The translations under genes were made by a program, and so were the position numbers. Under the pieces are notes generated by a model. It ran no database searches and was not told where the DNA came from. It saw nothing but the letters and a program-made list of their open reading frames with translations. This document shows, piece by piece, positions 8,989 to 18,700 of a stretch of 64,000 nucleotides of DNA (the stretch's first letter is position 1; each line of letters starts with the position of its first letter). The DNA is from Actinoalloteichus hymeniacidonis (GTDB lineage: Bacteria; Actinomycetota; Actinomycetes; Mycobacteriales; Pseudonocardiaceae), in the NCBI RefSeq assembly GCF_014203365.1, contig NZ_JACHIS010000001.1, positions 3,348,001-3,412,000 on the forward strand, given 5' to 3'.

Positions 8989-9007
8989 TTAGGCTAGCCA
9001 AAATTAG
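8989..9007 (+). promoter_or_regulatory. Iron box (IdeR/DmdR-type operator)
   Basis: TTAGGCTAGCCAAAATTAG matches 13 of 19 positions of the actinobacterial iron-box consensus TTAGGTTAGGCTAACCTAA. It ends 33 bp before the start of the siderophore-binding lipoprotein gene. A second TTAGGCA half-site follows directly. This predicts repression by an Fe2+-loaded IdeR/DmdR1 regulator. Confidence 0.75.
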
Positions 9008-9040
9008 GCAATGCTTAGCAAAGTTCCGGAGAGTCTCCTG

Positions 9041-10042
9041 ATGCGCACCACCCCACGACGTCGAGGCCGGCTGGCCGCCACACTGCTCGGCTGCGCCCTG
9101 CTGATGTCGGGTTGTGGCGCGGCGCAGGAACGGTCCACCCCCGAGATGCCGCAGGCGGATGAGGGCGCCTTCCCGGTCACCATCTCCACCGCGTTCGGGG
9201 ACGTCACCATCGACGAACAACCGCAACGGGTGGTGGCGCTCGGTTGGAACGATGCCGAGACAGCCCTCGCGCTGGGTGTGCAACCCGTCGGAGCCGCGGA
9301 CTGGCTCGACATCGGCGGCGACGGAGTCGCACCGTGGGTCGAGGACGGTTACGACCACCCGCCGACCATGCTGGGCACCCTGCAGCTCAACATCGAGGCG
9401 CTCGCCGAGCTCGATCCCGACCTGATCCTGGACACCCGAGCCAGCGGCGAGCAGGACCGTTACGACCTACTCAGCGGACTCGACGTGCCGGTGGTGAGCA
9501 TTCCCGAGAGCGGCCACGCCTATCTGACGAGCTGGGAGGACCAGCTCGACATGATCGGACGTGCCGTCGGTCGCGCCGAGGAGGCCGATCGACTGCGCAC
9601 CGAGCTGGACGAGAAGTTCGCCACGGCCAAGGACGCCCATCCCGAGTTCGACGGCGCAACGACCGTGGTGGCGGCCCGCACCACCTCGACATGGGGCGCC
9701 TACATCACCGATACCTCCCGCATCCAGTTCATGGAGAAGCTCGGCTTCGTCAACTCCCCCGCCATCGAGGAGCTCGCTGACGAGGGTTTCTCCGTCGACA
9801 TCTCCCATGAACGTCTGGACCTGTTGGACGCCGACCTCACCGTGGTGTCGGGCATCGGGGTGGCCGCCGAGGAGATCGAGGACGACCCGCTGTTCCAGGC
9901 GGTCCCCTCGGTTCGGGACGGCCACAGCATGGTGCTCGACGACGAAGCCCTGGACCAGGCCTTCGCCAGCGCATCGGTGCTCGGCCAGTCCTACGCGCTG
10001 GACGGACTCGTCCCCGGATTCGCCGCCGCCGTGGCGGGCTGA
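9041..10042 (+). CDS. Iron-siderophore ABC transporter substrate-binding lipoprotein
   Basis: A 333-residue FecB/FepB-type periplasmic-binding protein. The N-terminus MRTTPRRRGRLAATLLG... ends in a lipobox LMSGC, with the lipidated Cys at 25. Family blocks include the beta-strand VTIDEQPQRVVALGWND, then LNIEALAELDPDLILD and DADLTVVSGI. ATG 9041 is chosen because GGAGAG lies 7 nt upstream; the ATG at 9011 immediately abuts the iron box and would add ten residues before the signal peptide. It should capture ferric siderophores on the outer face of the membrane. No permease or ATPase genes are adjacent. The iron box just upstream predicts induction under iron limitation. Confidence 0.9.
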   Translation: MRTTPRRRGRLAATLLGCALLMSGCGAAQERSTPEMPQADEGAFPVTISTAFGDVTIDEQPQRVVALGWNDAETALALGVQPVGAADWLDIGGDGVAPWVEDGYDHPPTMLGTLQLNIEALAELDPDLILDTRASGEQDRYDLLSGLDVPVVSIPESGHAYLTSWEDQLDMIGRAVGRAEEADRLRTELDEKFATAKDAHPEFDGATTVVAARTTSTWGAYITDTSRIQFMEKLGFVNSPAIEELADEGFSVDISHERLDLLDADLTVVSGIGVAAEEIEDDPLFQAVPSVRDGHSMVLDDEALDQAFASASVLGQSYALDGLVPGFAAAVAG

Positions 10043-10286
10043 GCCGATCATGGAAACACTCACATCGGACCGGGAGACGGCGTATCCCGACACGTCGACT
10101 CCCGGCCGTCGTACTCGTCGGGACGGGAACCACCTGCTGTGCGGGCCCGGGAGGATGAGTTGACCGCGACGCATCCGTCCGCCGCCCGGACCCAGCACGG
10201 TGGGTTCCACCGACACCTCGCTGTCCGACTCCCCGACGTCCCCATCGAGGCGGTTGCACAGCGACCGCTGGTTCTAGGAGCAGTCG

Positions 10287-11129
10287 ATGTCTGTCAACAC
10301 GGAGATCCGCGCCCCGCGCTCGACGGTGGTCCGACCGTTCTCCCTCTTCTACATCACCGTGACCGAGGCTCGCGCCATCACGCCGAACATGGTGCGGGTC
10401 ACCTTCGGCGGCCCGGACCTGGCGGGTTTCACCAGCGGCGGGCTCGACCAACGGGTCAAACTCTTCTTCCCGTTGGCCGGGCAGGACGTGCCGGTGCTGC
10501 CCGCCCCCGACGACTGGTACCAGGCGTACAAGGACATGCCGGACTCGGTTCGGCCGGTCATGCGGACCTTCACCATCCGAGACCACCGCAAGGACGATAC
10601 CGAGATCGACATCGATTTCGCCGTGCACGGCGATCTCGGACCTGCCTCGCGCTGGGCCGGGCGGGCGCAGGTGGGTGATGTGCTCGGATTACTCGGGCCG
10701 GACGCGCGTCATGCCGACAACGGCGGGGTGGAATACCGACCGGAGGGTGCCGACTGGCAATTGATCGTGGGAGACGACACCGCGTTGCCCGCCATCGGCG
10801 CCATCATCGAATCGCTCCCGGCCGGCACCCCGGCGCAGGTGTTCCTCGAGGTCGCCACGGCCGCGGACGTCCAACGATTCGACACCGAGGGCGACGTGCG
10901 GATCACCTGGTTGTCGCGGGCGCAGGCCGACCCGGATCAACCCTCGCAACTGGTCGCCGCCGTACGCAACGCGCAGCTGCCCTCGGGCAGGCCGTACGCG
11001 TGGACGGCGGGCGAGGCAGGCATGGTCCGCGAGTTGCGCAAGCACCTGGTGACCGATCTCGGCTGGGATCGCAAGCACGGCTACTTCGGTGGGTACTGGC
11101 GGGTCGACACGGCCGAGGACGCCCGCTGA
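10287..11129 (+). CDS. Siderophore-interacting protein (FAD-dependent ferric-siderophore reductase, ViuB/SIP family)
   Basis: A 280-residue cytoplasmic SIP-family flavoprotein expected to release iron from imported ferric siderophores by reduction. It has the N-terminal FAD-binding barrel (VTEARAITPNMVRVTFGGPDL, residues ~23-45) with the flavin signature VMRTFTIR, followed by a C-terminal NAD(P)H-binding-like domain (LIVGDDTALPAIGAIIESLP) and the family-typical end LGWDRKHGYFGGYWR. It lies 244 bp after the siderophore-binding lipoprotein on the same strand. I saw no separate iron box in the gap, so it could be co-transcribed with the iron-regulated gene or have its own promoter. Confidence 0.9.
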   Translation: MSVNTEIRAPRSTVVRPFSLFYITVTEARAITPNMVRVTFGGPDLAGFTSGGLDQRVKLFFPLAGQDVPVLPAPDDWYQAYKDMPDSVRPVMRTFTIRDHRKDDTEIDIDFAVHGDLGPASRWAGRAQVGDVLGLLGPDARHADNGGVEYRPEGADWQLIVGDDTALPAIGAIIESLPAGTPAQVFLEVATAADVQRFDTEGDVRITWLSRAQADPDQPSQLVAAVRNAQLPSGRPYAWTAGEAGMVRELRKHLVTDLGWDRKHGYFGGYWRVDTAEDAR

Positions 11130-11159
11130 CCTCGCAGGCCCGACCGGCACCGCGACGCA

Positions 11160-11191
11160 GGCTGACGGCGAGACAGAGCCCGCCGTCAGCC
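11160..11191. terminator. Bidirectional terminator
   Basis: Perfect 11-bp stem GGCTGACGGCG / CGCCGTCAGCC with a 10-nt loop, exactly between the convergent siderophore-reductase gene and the end of the tetramate macrolactam operon. There is no T-tract, as is usual for actinomycete intercistronic hairpins. Confidence 0.7.
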
Positions 11192-11241
11192 GAACGCCTC
11201 GGCACCCAGGGCACCGGAGAATCCGGCGCATCCGATGTCGG

Positions 11242-12300
11242 TCAGTCCAACGCGACCAGTACCTTGCCCCGGTTGACGGCCCGGTCGACGTACAGACTGC
11301 CGTAGGCGGCGGGGATGTCGTCGAAGCCGTGCCGAACGGTCTGGATGTAGTCGACCTCGCCGCGACGGATCATCCCGCCGAGGTCCTCGTGCAACGCCGC
11401 CCAGTTCTGCTCGGTGAACCACTCCAGCGAGAAGATCCCTCGGATCGTCGTCCGGGGGAACATGATGTACGGCAGCAGACGGGGCCCGGTGTAGTCGTTG
11501 CCGACCTGGGTCGCCCACTGCCAGCACACCGCGACCTGGCTGTCCACGTTGAGCATCGAGAACGCCGCGTCGGTGATCGCGCCGCCCAGGCAGTCGAAGT
11601 ACTTGTCGATGCCGTCCGGTGCGACCGACCGCAGGGCCTCGCCGACGGTATCGAGGTCGTCGCCCTGCTGGTAATCGATCACCGCGTCGAAGCCGAGTTC
11701 CCTCAGGTAGGCCGCCTTGGCGGGCGACGAGGTGCTGCCGATCGCCCGGCCGCCCGCCCGTCGGACCAGTTGGCCGAGCAGGGAACCGAGGGCTCCGGAG
11801 GCACCGCTGATGAGCACCGTGTCACCGGGTTTGACGGTCATGAACTTGTTCAGCGTGCCCCAGGCCGTCATGCCCGGCCCGCCCAGCACCCCCAGCGCCG
11901 TGCTGAGGGGCAGGCGTTCGTCGTAGTCGTCCGGGTTCAGTTTCCGGAACGCCGGAAAGACCATGGGGAAGGTCCCGGTCTGCCACAGCGCGGGGGTCCC
12001 GTCGCTCACCAGGTGGCTGCGCCAGCCGCCGAAGCCCTGAACGAGGTCGCCGGGGCGGAACGGGGCGTTGGGACCCGACTCGAGCACCTCCATGACCGAG
12101 TCGGCACCCATGTGATCCCCGATCGGGGTGTCCAGGGTGATGCCCTGCAGATACGGATCGACCGAGACGTACAAGGTCTTGAACAGCATCTGCCCGTCGC
12201 CGAGTTCGGTGTCGAGGTCCTCGGTCACCTTGTGGTAGACCCGCTCGACATCGGGCACGCCCTCGTGGTGCTCGGCGACGACCCATTTCTCGATCTTCAC
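11242..12300 (-). CDS. ftdE: Zinc-independent MDR-family NADP-dependent oxidoreductase (PTM alcohol dehydrogenase, FtdE/IkaC-like)
   Basis: A 352-residue medium-chain dehydrogenase/reductase of the leukotriene-B4 dehydrogenase/2-alkenal reductase type. It has the GroES-like N-terminal domain (VYHKVTEDLDTELGDGQMLFKTLYVSVDPY), the MTAWGTL segment and the NADP(H) Rossmann motif ISGASGALGS; structural zinc ligands are absent. It is the last gene of a five-gene minus-strand operon with PTM organisation. In ikarugamycin and frontalamide/HSAF systems the equivalent enzyme performs a reductive cyclisation closing a ring of the carbocycle. The GTG start has AGGAG about 7 nt upstream and lies next to the stop of the preceding oxidoreductase, so the genes are translationally linked. 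Confidence 0.85.
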   Translation of the reverse strand: MKIEKWVVAEHHEGVPDVERVYHKVTEDLDTELGDGQMLFKTLYVSVDPYLQGITLDTPIGDHMGADSVMEVLESGPNAPFRPGDLVQGFGGWRSHLVSDGTPALWQTGTFPMVFPAFRKLNPDDYDERLPLSTALGVLGGPGMTAWGTLNKFMTVKPGDTVLISGASGALGSLLGQLVRRAGGRAIGSTSSPAKAAYLRELGFDAVIDYQQGDDLDTVGEALRSVAPDGIDKYFDCLGGAITDAAFSMLNVDSQVAVCWQWATQVGNDYTGPRLLPYIMFPRTTIRGIFSLEWFTEQNWAALHEDLGGMIRRGEVDYIQTVRHGFDDIPAAYGSLYVDRAVNRGKVLVALD

Positions 12301-12302
12301 TC

Positions 12303-14048
12303 TCAAGCTCCTGTTCGGTAAGACGACGAGGCGACGGCGGGCACCGGGTCGGCTTCTGGCGCGGTGGTCGGCGCGGGACCGACCGGGATCAGGCGATGGG
12401 TGGGCGGCGGCTTCGTCTCGTCGACGGAGGCGGTGAACTCCAGTCCGTCGTCCCGGCAGATGAACTGCATGACGTGTCGGCCCGCTGCGGCGGCGCGGAT
12501 CAGCCCGCCCGTGGTGGCCCACACGCCCGACAGGTAGAAGTTCTTCAGCCCCGGCAATCCGGGTCCGTGTTTGCGGATCAGGACCTCCAGGGTCTCGCCG
12601 CTCTCCACGAACGGCTGCCAGCCCAGCACCGTGCCGTCGTAGTTGCCGGTGTAGCGCAGTTGGGTGAGCGGACTCGACATGTCCTTCACCGCGATGGCGT
12701 CCTTCAGCCCGGGATAACGCTGGTCGAGGAATCGCACCATCGCGTCGCGCACGCGCCGCTTGGCCTGGTGGTATTCGCGGCCATGCCGGACCGGCAGGGT
12801 GTGCAGCTCCTCGCCTCGACGGATCCGGCTGGCCTGCTCGGGTCCCTCGTTGAGTGCCCGCCACGGTTCGATGTCGCAGAAGTACGTGGCGTAGACGACG
12901 GTCGTTCCCTCCGGCGACAACTCCGGGTAGTGCTGGCTACGGAACTGGACGTTGATGCTGGAGTGCCGGATGCCGAGCATGTCGGCGGCCGCCTCGTCGT
13001 CCAGTAGATGCGTGGTGCACGGCTCGCCCTCCGGGAACGGCCGCCGCAGTCCGAGGAACAGGATGAAGTAGCCGGGGAAGACCATGCCCGGTTCCTCGAT
13101 GGTCTTCGTGTACAGCTTGCGGTACTCCTTGTTCAGGTATCGACCCTTGAGCAGTTTCATCGTCGTGGTGTGGCCGTCCGCGGCCGAGACGACGATGTCG
13201 GCGCGGTACTCGCGTCCATCGCTGAGCCGGATGCCCACGGCCCGGTCGTCCTCGACGAGCACCTCCTCGACCTTGGCGTTGTAGGTCACCTCGCCGCCGA
13301 GCCGTTGGTAGCGCTCCTCGATGGACTTGGCCAGGCCGAGGGAGCCGCCTTCCGGGACGCCCGCCGACATGTTCGCGTGCGAGGCGAGCTGGAAGTAGTT
13401 GGGCAGCACCGGGAAGGCCGGATGCCGCTCGTACAGGATGAAGTTGAACGCCTCTCGAAGGAGTGGGTGTTGGAACTTCGAGGAGTAGTCCGACATCAGT
13501 ACGCTGATCGACTTCCGGACCACGTTGAAGTACGGCAGATATCGCGACATCATCCGCCAGCGTTCGAGGGTGCCCATCAAGCCGACCGGCTTGAGGAAGG
13601 GATACACCGCCAACGCCTTCTTGAATTTGCGCAGTCCGTCGCAGAAGTTCCGGATCAGCCGCGCGTCCGCGGGTGAGATCTCGGTCAGGTGCGTCTGCAG
13701 ACGATCCGGGTCGGAGTAGAAGTACACCGGCTGGCCATCGCGGCCGCGCACGATGTTGAAGACGTCGAAGTGCCGCATCTCCTTGCCCTGCAGGGCACCG
13801 AGTTCGAGCCAGATCTGGTGCATCTCGTTGCCGGGGCCGTTGCCCAGCAGCCAGCTGATGCAGCAGTCGAAGGTGAAGTCACCGCGATCCCATGCGGTGC
13901 AGCATCCCCCGGGGATCTCGTGCATCTCGAAGATCTGGCTCTGATATCCGTTCATCTGCGCGTAGCAGCCGGTGGACAGGCCGCCCAGGCCTGCGCCGAC
14001 GATGATCATCGACTTCCTGGGCTGTGCTCGCGTTGTCGTTCGTGGCAT
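12303..14048 (-). CDS. ftdD: FAD-dependent phytoene-desaturase-like oxidoreductase (PTM cyclisation, FtdD-like)
   Basis: A 581-residue flavoprotein of the CrtI/phytoene dehydrogenase superfamily. The N-terminal dinucleotide motif is IIVGAGLGGLSTG (about 15-27), followed by the Glu-ending strand (QIFEMHEIPGGCC); a C-terminal FAD/substrate motif is visible at GVWATTGGLIRAAAAGRHV. It resembles its neighbour at 14084 along the whole length, implying an old duplication. In PTM pathways such paralogues reductively fold the polyene arms of the tetramate precursor into the five-membered rings. The open frame continues upstream, but the ATG at 14048 has GGAG 9 nt before it and starts just ahead of the FAD motif. 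It ends 3 bp from the dehydrogenase start. Confidence 0.88.
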   Translation of the reverse strand: MPRTTTRAQPRKSMIIVGAGLGGLSTGCYAQMNGYQSQIFEMHEIPGGCCTAWDRGDFTFDCCISWLLGNGPGNEMHQIWLELGALQGKEMRHFDVFNIVRGRDGQPVYFYSDPDRLQTHLTEISPADARLIRNFCDGLRKFKKALAVYPFLKPVGLMGTLERWRMMSRYLPYFNVVRKSISVLMSDYSSKFQHPLLREAFNFILYERHPAFPVLPNYFQLASHANMSAGVPEGGSLGLAKSIEERYQRLGGEVTYNAKVEEVLVEDDRAVGIRLSDGREYRADIVVSAADGHTTTMKLLKGRYLNKEYRKLYTKTIEEPGMVFPGYFILFLGLRRPFPEGEPCTTHLLDDEAAADMLGIRHSSINVQFRSQHYPELSPEGTTVVYATYFCDIEPWRALNEGPEQASRIRRGEELHTLPVRHGREYHQAKRRVRDAMVRFLDQRYPGLKDAIAVKDMSSPLTQLRYTGNYDGTVLGWQPFVESGETLEVLIRKHGPGLPGLKNFYLSGVWATTGGLIRAAAAGRHVMQFICRDDGLEFTASVDETKPPPTHRLIPVGPAPTTAPEADPVPAVASSSYRTGA

Positions 14049-14083
14049 GTGATCTGCTCCTCGAGATGGGCTCGGTCTGGTCG

Positions 14084-15751
14084 TCAGCGGACCGGCCGGG
14101 CGTCGAGCTGCGGCAGGTGACCGAGTTTGTCCGGATGCCAGGGCTCGGTTCCCGAGCTCTCCCAGGCCTGGAACTCCACGCCCAGCTCCGCGCACAGGAA
14201 CTGGGTGACGAAGCGGCCGGTGGATGCGGCGCGGATCAGCCCGCCGAGGCCGACCCATTGGCCTGCCATCGAGAATCCGCGTAGGCCTGGCAGGCGCATG
14301 TGTTCCTTGTTGATCAGCTTCGCGGCCAGGTCGTCGGCATCGGAGAACGCCTTCCAGGCGAGGATGCTGCCGTCGAAGTTCCCGGTGTAGCGGTTCGTGG
14401 TCGCGGGAGTGGCGATGTCGACCAGATCGATCCGACCGGCCAGTTCCGGCAGTCGGCTGACGAGGAATTCGCGGACGAACTCGGCGATCTGCCGTTTCTG
14501 CGCCCGGTACTCCCGTCGGTCCGTGTTGCGCAGCGACTTCCAGTACGAGTAGTCGCTGAAGTAGGTGCAATGGATGACCGACTTGCCCTCGGGCGCGAAG
14601 CCGTCCGAATACTGCGAACGCAGCTGCACGACGATGCTGTTCTGCAGAGATCCCGGCAGTCCCGGTCCCGCGGAATCGGGGAGCAGATAGGTGGTGCTGT
14701 GGGCGCGGTCGGCATCGAGATCGCCCTCGATGCCGACGAAAGCGGAGACCACGGCGGGGAACAGGGTGCCCGGTTTGGTCAGCAACTCGTCGTACAACCG
14801 GTCGATGGTGGGACCGGTGTAGCGCCCGTCGAGGAAGTCGTAGATGGTTGTTCGACCATCGCAGGCGGCGACGACGTGATCGGCGTACAGCCGTTCGCCG
14901 CCCTTGAGTTCGACGCCCACCGCCCGGTCGTCCTCGACCAGGATGCGGGCCACCCTGGCCCGGTAGGTGATATCGCCGCCGAGACCGAGATAGCGTTCCT
15001 CGATCGATCGGGCCAGGCCGAGCGACCCGCCCTGCGGGAAACCCGCGTTGTCGTTGTGCGCGGCCGCCATGTTGAACAGGAACGGCAGGAGCGGGAAGTC
15101 CTCCGGGTCCTGGAAGAAGATGTTGCGGAACGCCTTGCGCAGCAACGGATCGGCGAACTTGTCGGCGAAGGTCTTCATCTGGGTGGCCGCGGTGCGCCAG
15201 TACAGCACGAACGCGGGCAGGATCGTCCGCAGCTTCGCGATCTTCTCTCCGACGCTCTCCAGCGGCGGCGGGGTCAGGAAGGGATACAGGTTCATCGGGA
15301 TGAACCGGCGCAGGTCCCGACAGAACGCGCGGATCAGCTTGGCGTCGGCCGGCGAGATCTCCAGCAGGTGCCGTTCGAGGCGATCCGGGTCGTTGTAGAA
15401 CACCACCGAGCGACCGTCGGAGTCGACGACCTTGTTGAACATCGCGAAGTTCTTGATCGTCTTGCCGTCGAACGCGCCGAGTTCCCGCCACAACTGGTTG
15501 GCGTCGTTGCCCTCGGCGGTGCCGATCAACCACTCGATGGTGTAGTCGAAGATGTAGCCCTCCCGCGCCCACGCGGTGCAGCAGCCGCCGGGGAGCACAT
15601 GCTTCTCCAGAATCCGGGTCTCCATCCCGCTCATCTGGGCATAGCAGCCGGTGGACATCCCGGCGATGCCCGCCCCGATCACCAGGACCCTGGGTTTGTC
15701 CCCCGGTGCTCGGTCTCGGCGGTCCCAGCCTGCTACGAGATCACGCGCCAC
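14084..15751 (-). CDS. ftdC: FAD-dependent phytoene-desaturase-like oxidoreductase (PTM cyclisation, FtdC/IkaB-like)
   Basis: A 555-residue flavoprotein of the CrtI family. FAD-binding VLVIGAGIAGMSTGCYAQM lies near residue 20, followed by LPGGCCTAW; the C-terminal motif is GQWVGLGGLIRAASTGRFV. It is paralogous to the next gene and directly downstream of the PKS-NRPS, whose stop codon it overlaps by 11 bp. The GTG at 15751 is chosen over the GTG at 15760 because GGAGG is then 8 nt upstream rather than touching the start. In PTM biosynthesis the first such enzyme forms the initial ring(s) from the polyene chains; IkaB and FtdC are the named relatives. The exact ring closed cannot be read from sequence. 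Confidence 0.88.
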   Translation of the reverse strand: MARDLVAGWDRRDRAPGDKPRVLVIGAGIAGMSTGCYAQMSGMETRILEKHVLPGGCCTAWAREGYIFDYTIEWLIGTAEGNDANQLWRELGAFDGKTIKNFAMFNKVVDSDGRSVVFYNDPDRLERHLLEISPADAKLIRAFCRDLRRFIPMNLYPFLTPPPLESVGEKIAKLRTILPAFVLYWRTAATQMKTFADKFADPLLRKAFRNIFFQDPEDFPLLPFLFNMAAAHNDNAGFPQGGSLGLARSIEERYLGLGGDITYRARVARILVEDDRAVGVELKGGERLYADHVVAACDGRTTIYDFLDGRYTGPTIDRLYDELLTKPGTLFPAVVSAFVGIEGDLDADRAHSTTYLLPDSAGPGLPGSLQNSIVVQLRSQYSDGFAPEGKSVIHCTYFSDYSYWKSLRNTDRREYRAQKRQIAEFVREFLVSRLPELAGRIDLVDIATPATTNRYTGNFDGSILAWKAFSDADDLAAKLINKEHMRLPGLRGFSMAGQWVGLGGLIRAASTGRFVTQFLCAELGVEFQAWESSGTEPWHPDKLGHLPQLDARPVR

Positions 15752-18700
15752 GGTGGCCACCTCCGACGAGGATCTCGCGGGTCAGCCCCGCGTTGTGCTG
15801 GAGGTGCTGCTCGTCGAGCATCTCCGCGTGCGTGCCGAGCCCTCGGAACACCGAGGTGCCGGTGGTGGAGCTGCCGTGCCAGGTGCCCTGTTCGGACACC
15901 CCGTAGAACTCCACCTTCTGTTCGTCGGAGATCACGTCCACCGACGCCTTGATCAGCGCCAGGTTCGGGGTTCGGCCACAGAAGCGGATGTAGTCCCTGG
16001 CCTGCTCCAGGGTCTCCTCGGTGAGGACCTCCGACCCGGTGTGCTTGCGCAGGTGCTCGCCCAGCTCCTGTTCGAAGGCGTCGAAACGCATTCCCTCCAG
16101 CTCGAAGGCCTCCGGGATGCGGTAGGAGTCCATGATCACGACGTTCTCCACGGCCCGACCCCTGGCCTCCAGCACCGAGGCCACCTCGAAGGCGAGGTTG
16201 CCGCCCAGCGAATAGCCGAACAGCGGGCAGGGCCCCACCGGATGGAGTTCCTCGATGAGATCCGCGTAGCGCTGCACCTTGTCGTCTCCCGGCAGGTAGT
16301 TGAAGGCGATGAACTCGTATTCCGGCAGGTGGGCGGCGAATCGCCGGTAGATCAGGCCGTGCCCACCTGCGGGCGGGAAGCAGAACAACCGTCGTTCGCC
16401 GCCCGGGTTGAAGCGCAGGTACGGTCGGGCGCCGCCGATGCGGCCCGTGACGATCTGTTCGACGGTGCCCGCCATGCCCTGCAGGGTGGTGACGGTGAAC
16501 AGCTGGCTCACCGGGATGTTGATCCCGAACTCGTCCTGCAGGTGGTAGATCAGTTCGATCAATTTGATCGAGCTGCCACCGGACTCGAAGAAGTCGTGCC
16601 GCAGGCCGACGCGTTCCAGCCCCAGCAGCGACTCCCAGTGCGCGGCCATCCGCACCTCGTAGAGGCTGATCGGTGCCTCGTACTCCCTGTCGTCACCGGT
16701 CCGCGCGGGCGCGGGCAGTGCGGCCACATCGACCTTGCCGTTGGCGGTCAGTGGCAGGGCAGGCAGCTCGACGAAGTAGGCGGGGATCATGAAGGTGGGC
16801 AGGTACTCGGCCAGGTGCCTGCGCAGTGCCCGCAGGTCCAGCTCGCCGTCGCCGCCGGGTACGCAGTAGGCGCAGAGCACCGACTCCCCTCGGTCGTCCG
16901 GGAGCAGTGTCACCACGGCCTCGGCGAGGTCGGGCCAGTCGGCGAGTTGGGATTCGATCTCACCGAGTTCGATGCGATGGCCTCGGACCTTGATCTGGCC
17001 GTCGATCCGGCCGAGGAGCTGCACGCGCCCGGCGCTGTCCCACCGTGCGAGGTCGCCGGTGCGATAGAGCCGCAGCGGTTCGCCGTCGGTCGAGCGCGCG
17101 GTCCACCTCGTGGTGACGAAGCGGGTGGCGGTCTGCTCCGGGTCTCCCGCGTAACCGATCGCCACGCCCGCGCCGCCCACCCAGAGTTCGCCGGGCACCC
17201 CGACCGGGACCGGCTCGGCATGTTCGTCGAGGATGTAGAGCGCGCTGTTGGGCAGCGGCCTACCGATCGGCACCATCCGGCTCGGTTCCAGGCCATCGGT
17301 GGGGCCCTCGAAGTAGGCGCTGTCGATCGTCGCCTCGCTGAGCCCGTAGGAGTTGACGACGCGGGTGTCCTCGGCGCACAGCGCGCGCAGCCGGTCGTAC
17401 TCCTCGACCTTCCAGGCGTCGGAGCCGACGATCAGCAGCCGCAGCGAGTCGAGTCGCCGATCGGTCTGCTCGCAGTGATTCATCAGCGCTCGCACCACTG
17501 CGGGGACGAATTCGCCGCAGTCGACCCGTTCGTCGAGCATCGTCTGGTGCAGCCGAGCGGTGTCGAACAGCAGCTCGCGGTCGACCAGCACCAGGGTGCC
17601 GCCGGAGCACAACGCGCGCACCAGGTCGCCGGTGAAGACGTCGAAGGAGAAGCTCGCCATCTGCAGGTGTACGCGCACCTCGTCGTCCAAGCGGTACTCC
17701 CGGCGCCAGGACTCGTAAGCGGAGGCGAGATTGTGGTGGCTGACCTGCACCGCTTTGGGCCTGCCGGTCGAGCCGGAGGTGTAGATGACGTACGCGGGTT
17801 CGGCGAGGTCGATCGGACCGGCGACCTCGGCAGGTGCGGCCTCGACCACCGATCGCGTCTGCGGGAGCAGGCTCGTCGTCTCGGCGTTCTCCGCTTCGGC
17901 CGCACGGTGCAGATCACCGAGCACCAGCACGTCCTCGCCCACCAGGCCGGCGAGTCGGTCGCGGCGAGACTCGTCGACGATGGCGAGGACGGCGCCGACG
18001 TTGCGCACCATGAAAGCCAGTCGATCGGTCGGGTGGTCGGGATCCAGCGGGAGATACGCGCCGCCCGTCTTGAGCACCGCCAACACCGTGACGACCAGTT
18101 CCGGCGACTTCTCCAGGCACAACGCCACCACGGAGCCCTTGCCGACGCCGAGGGCGCCGAGTCGGCAGGCCAGGTTGCAGGCCCGGCGTTCCAGCTCGCC
18201 GTAGGTCAGCGTCCGCCTACCCCGATCGTCGGTGCCGGAGCGCAGTGCCTCGGGCGCCGATGTCAGCCCGGCGGGCATCGACACGGCGATCGCGTCGGGG
18301 TCCTGTGCCGCGGCCGAGGTGATCAGTTCGTGCACCGGCACGTCCACGTCGACGGTCGAGCTCGCCCCGCTCCAGTCCTCGAGGATCTCGCTGCGCTCTT
18401 GGTCGCCGAGCAGCGGCAGTCGGGAGATCGACTCGGTGGCCGGTGCACTGGTCAGCGCGTCCAGCAGCGTGACGTAGTGCGACGCCATCCGCTGCATCGT
18501 CTCCGCGAAGAACAGGTCGGTGTTGTACTTGAAGACACAGTGGAAGCTCTGGTCCGCCTCCTCCTCATACACCGACAGGGTCAGGTCGAACTGGCCCTCC
18601 TCCTCGGGAAGCTCGATGTAGTCCAGTCGATAGCCGTATTTCTCGGTGGCGACCTTGTGCACGAGCAGGATGAACATCGCCTGGAACACCGCGGAGCGGC

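Noticed and set aside
12303-15572. A single 1089-codon minus-strand frame joining two oxidoreductases
   Set aside because: Only its last 581 codons are protein-like (CrtI family); the first part overlaps the other oxidoreductase gene in a different phase and is arginine/proline-rich. The ATG at 14048 with its ribosome site is the real start.
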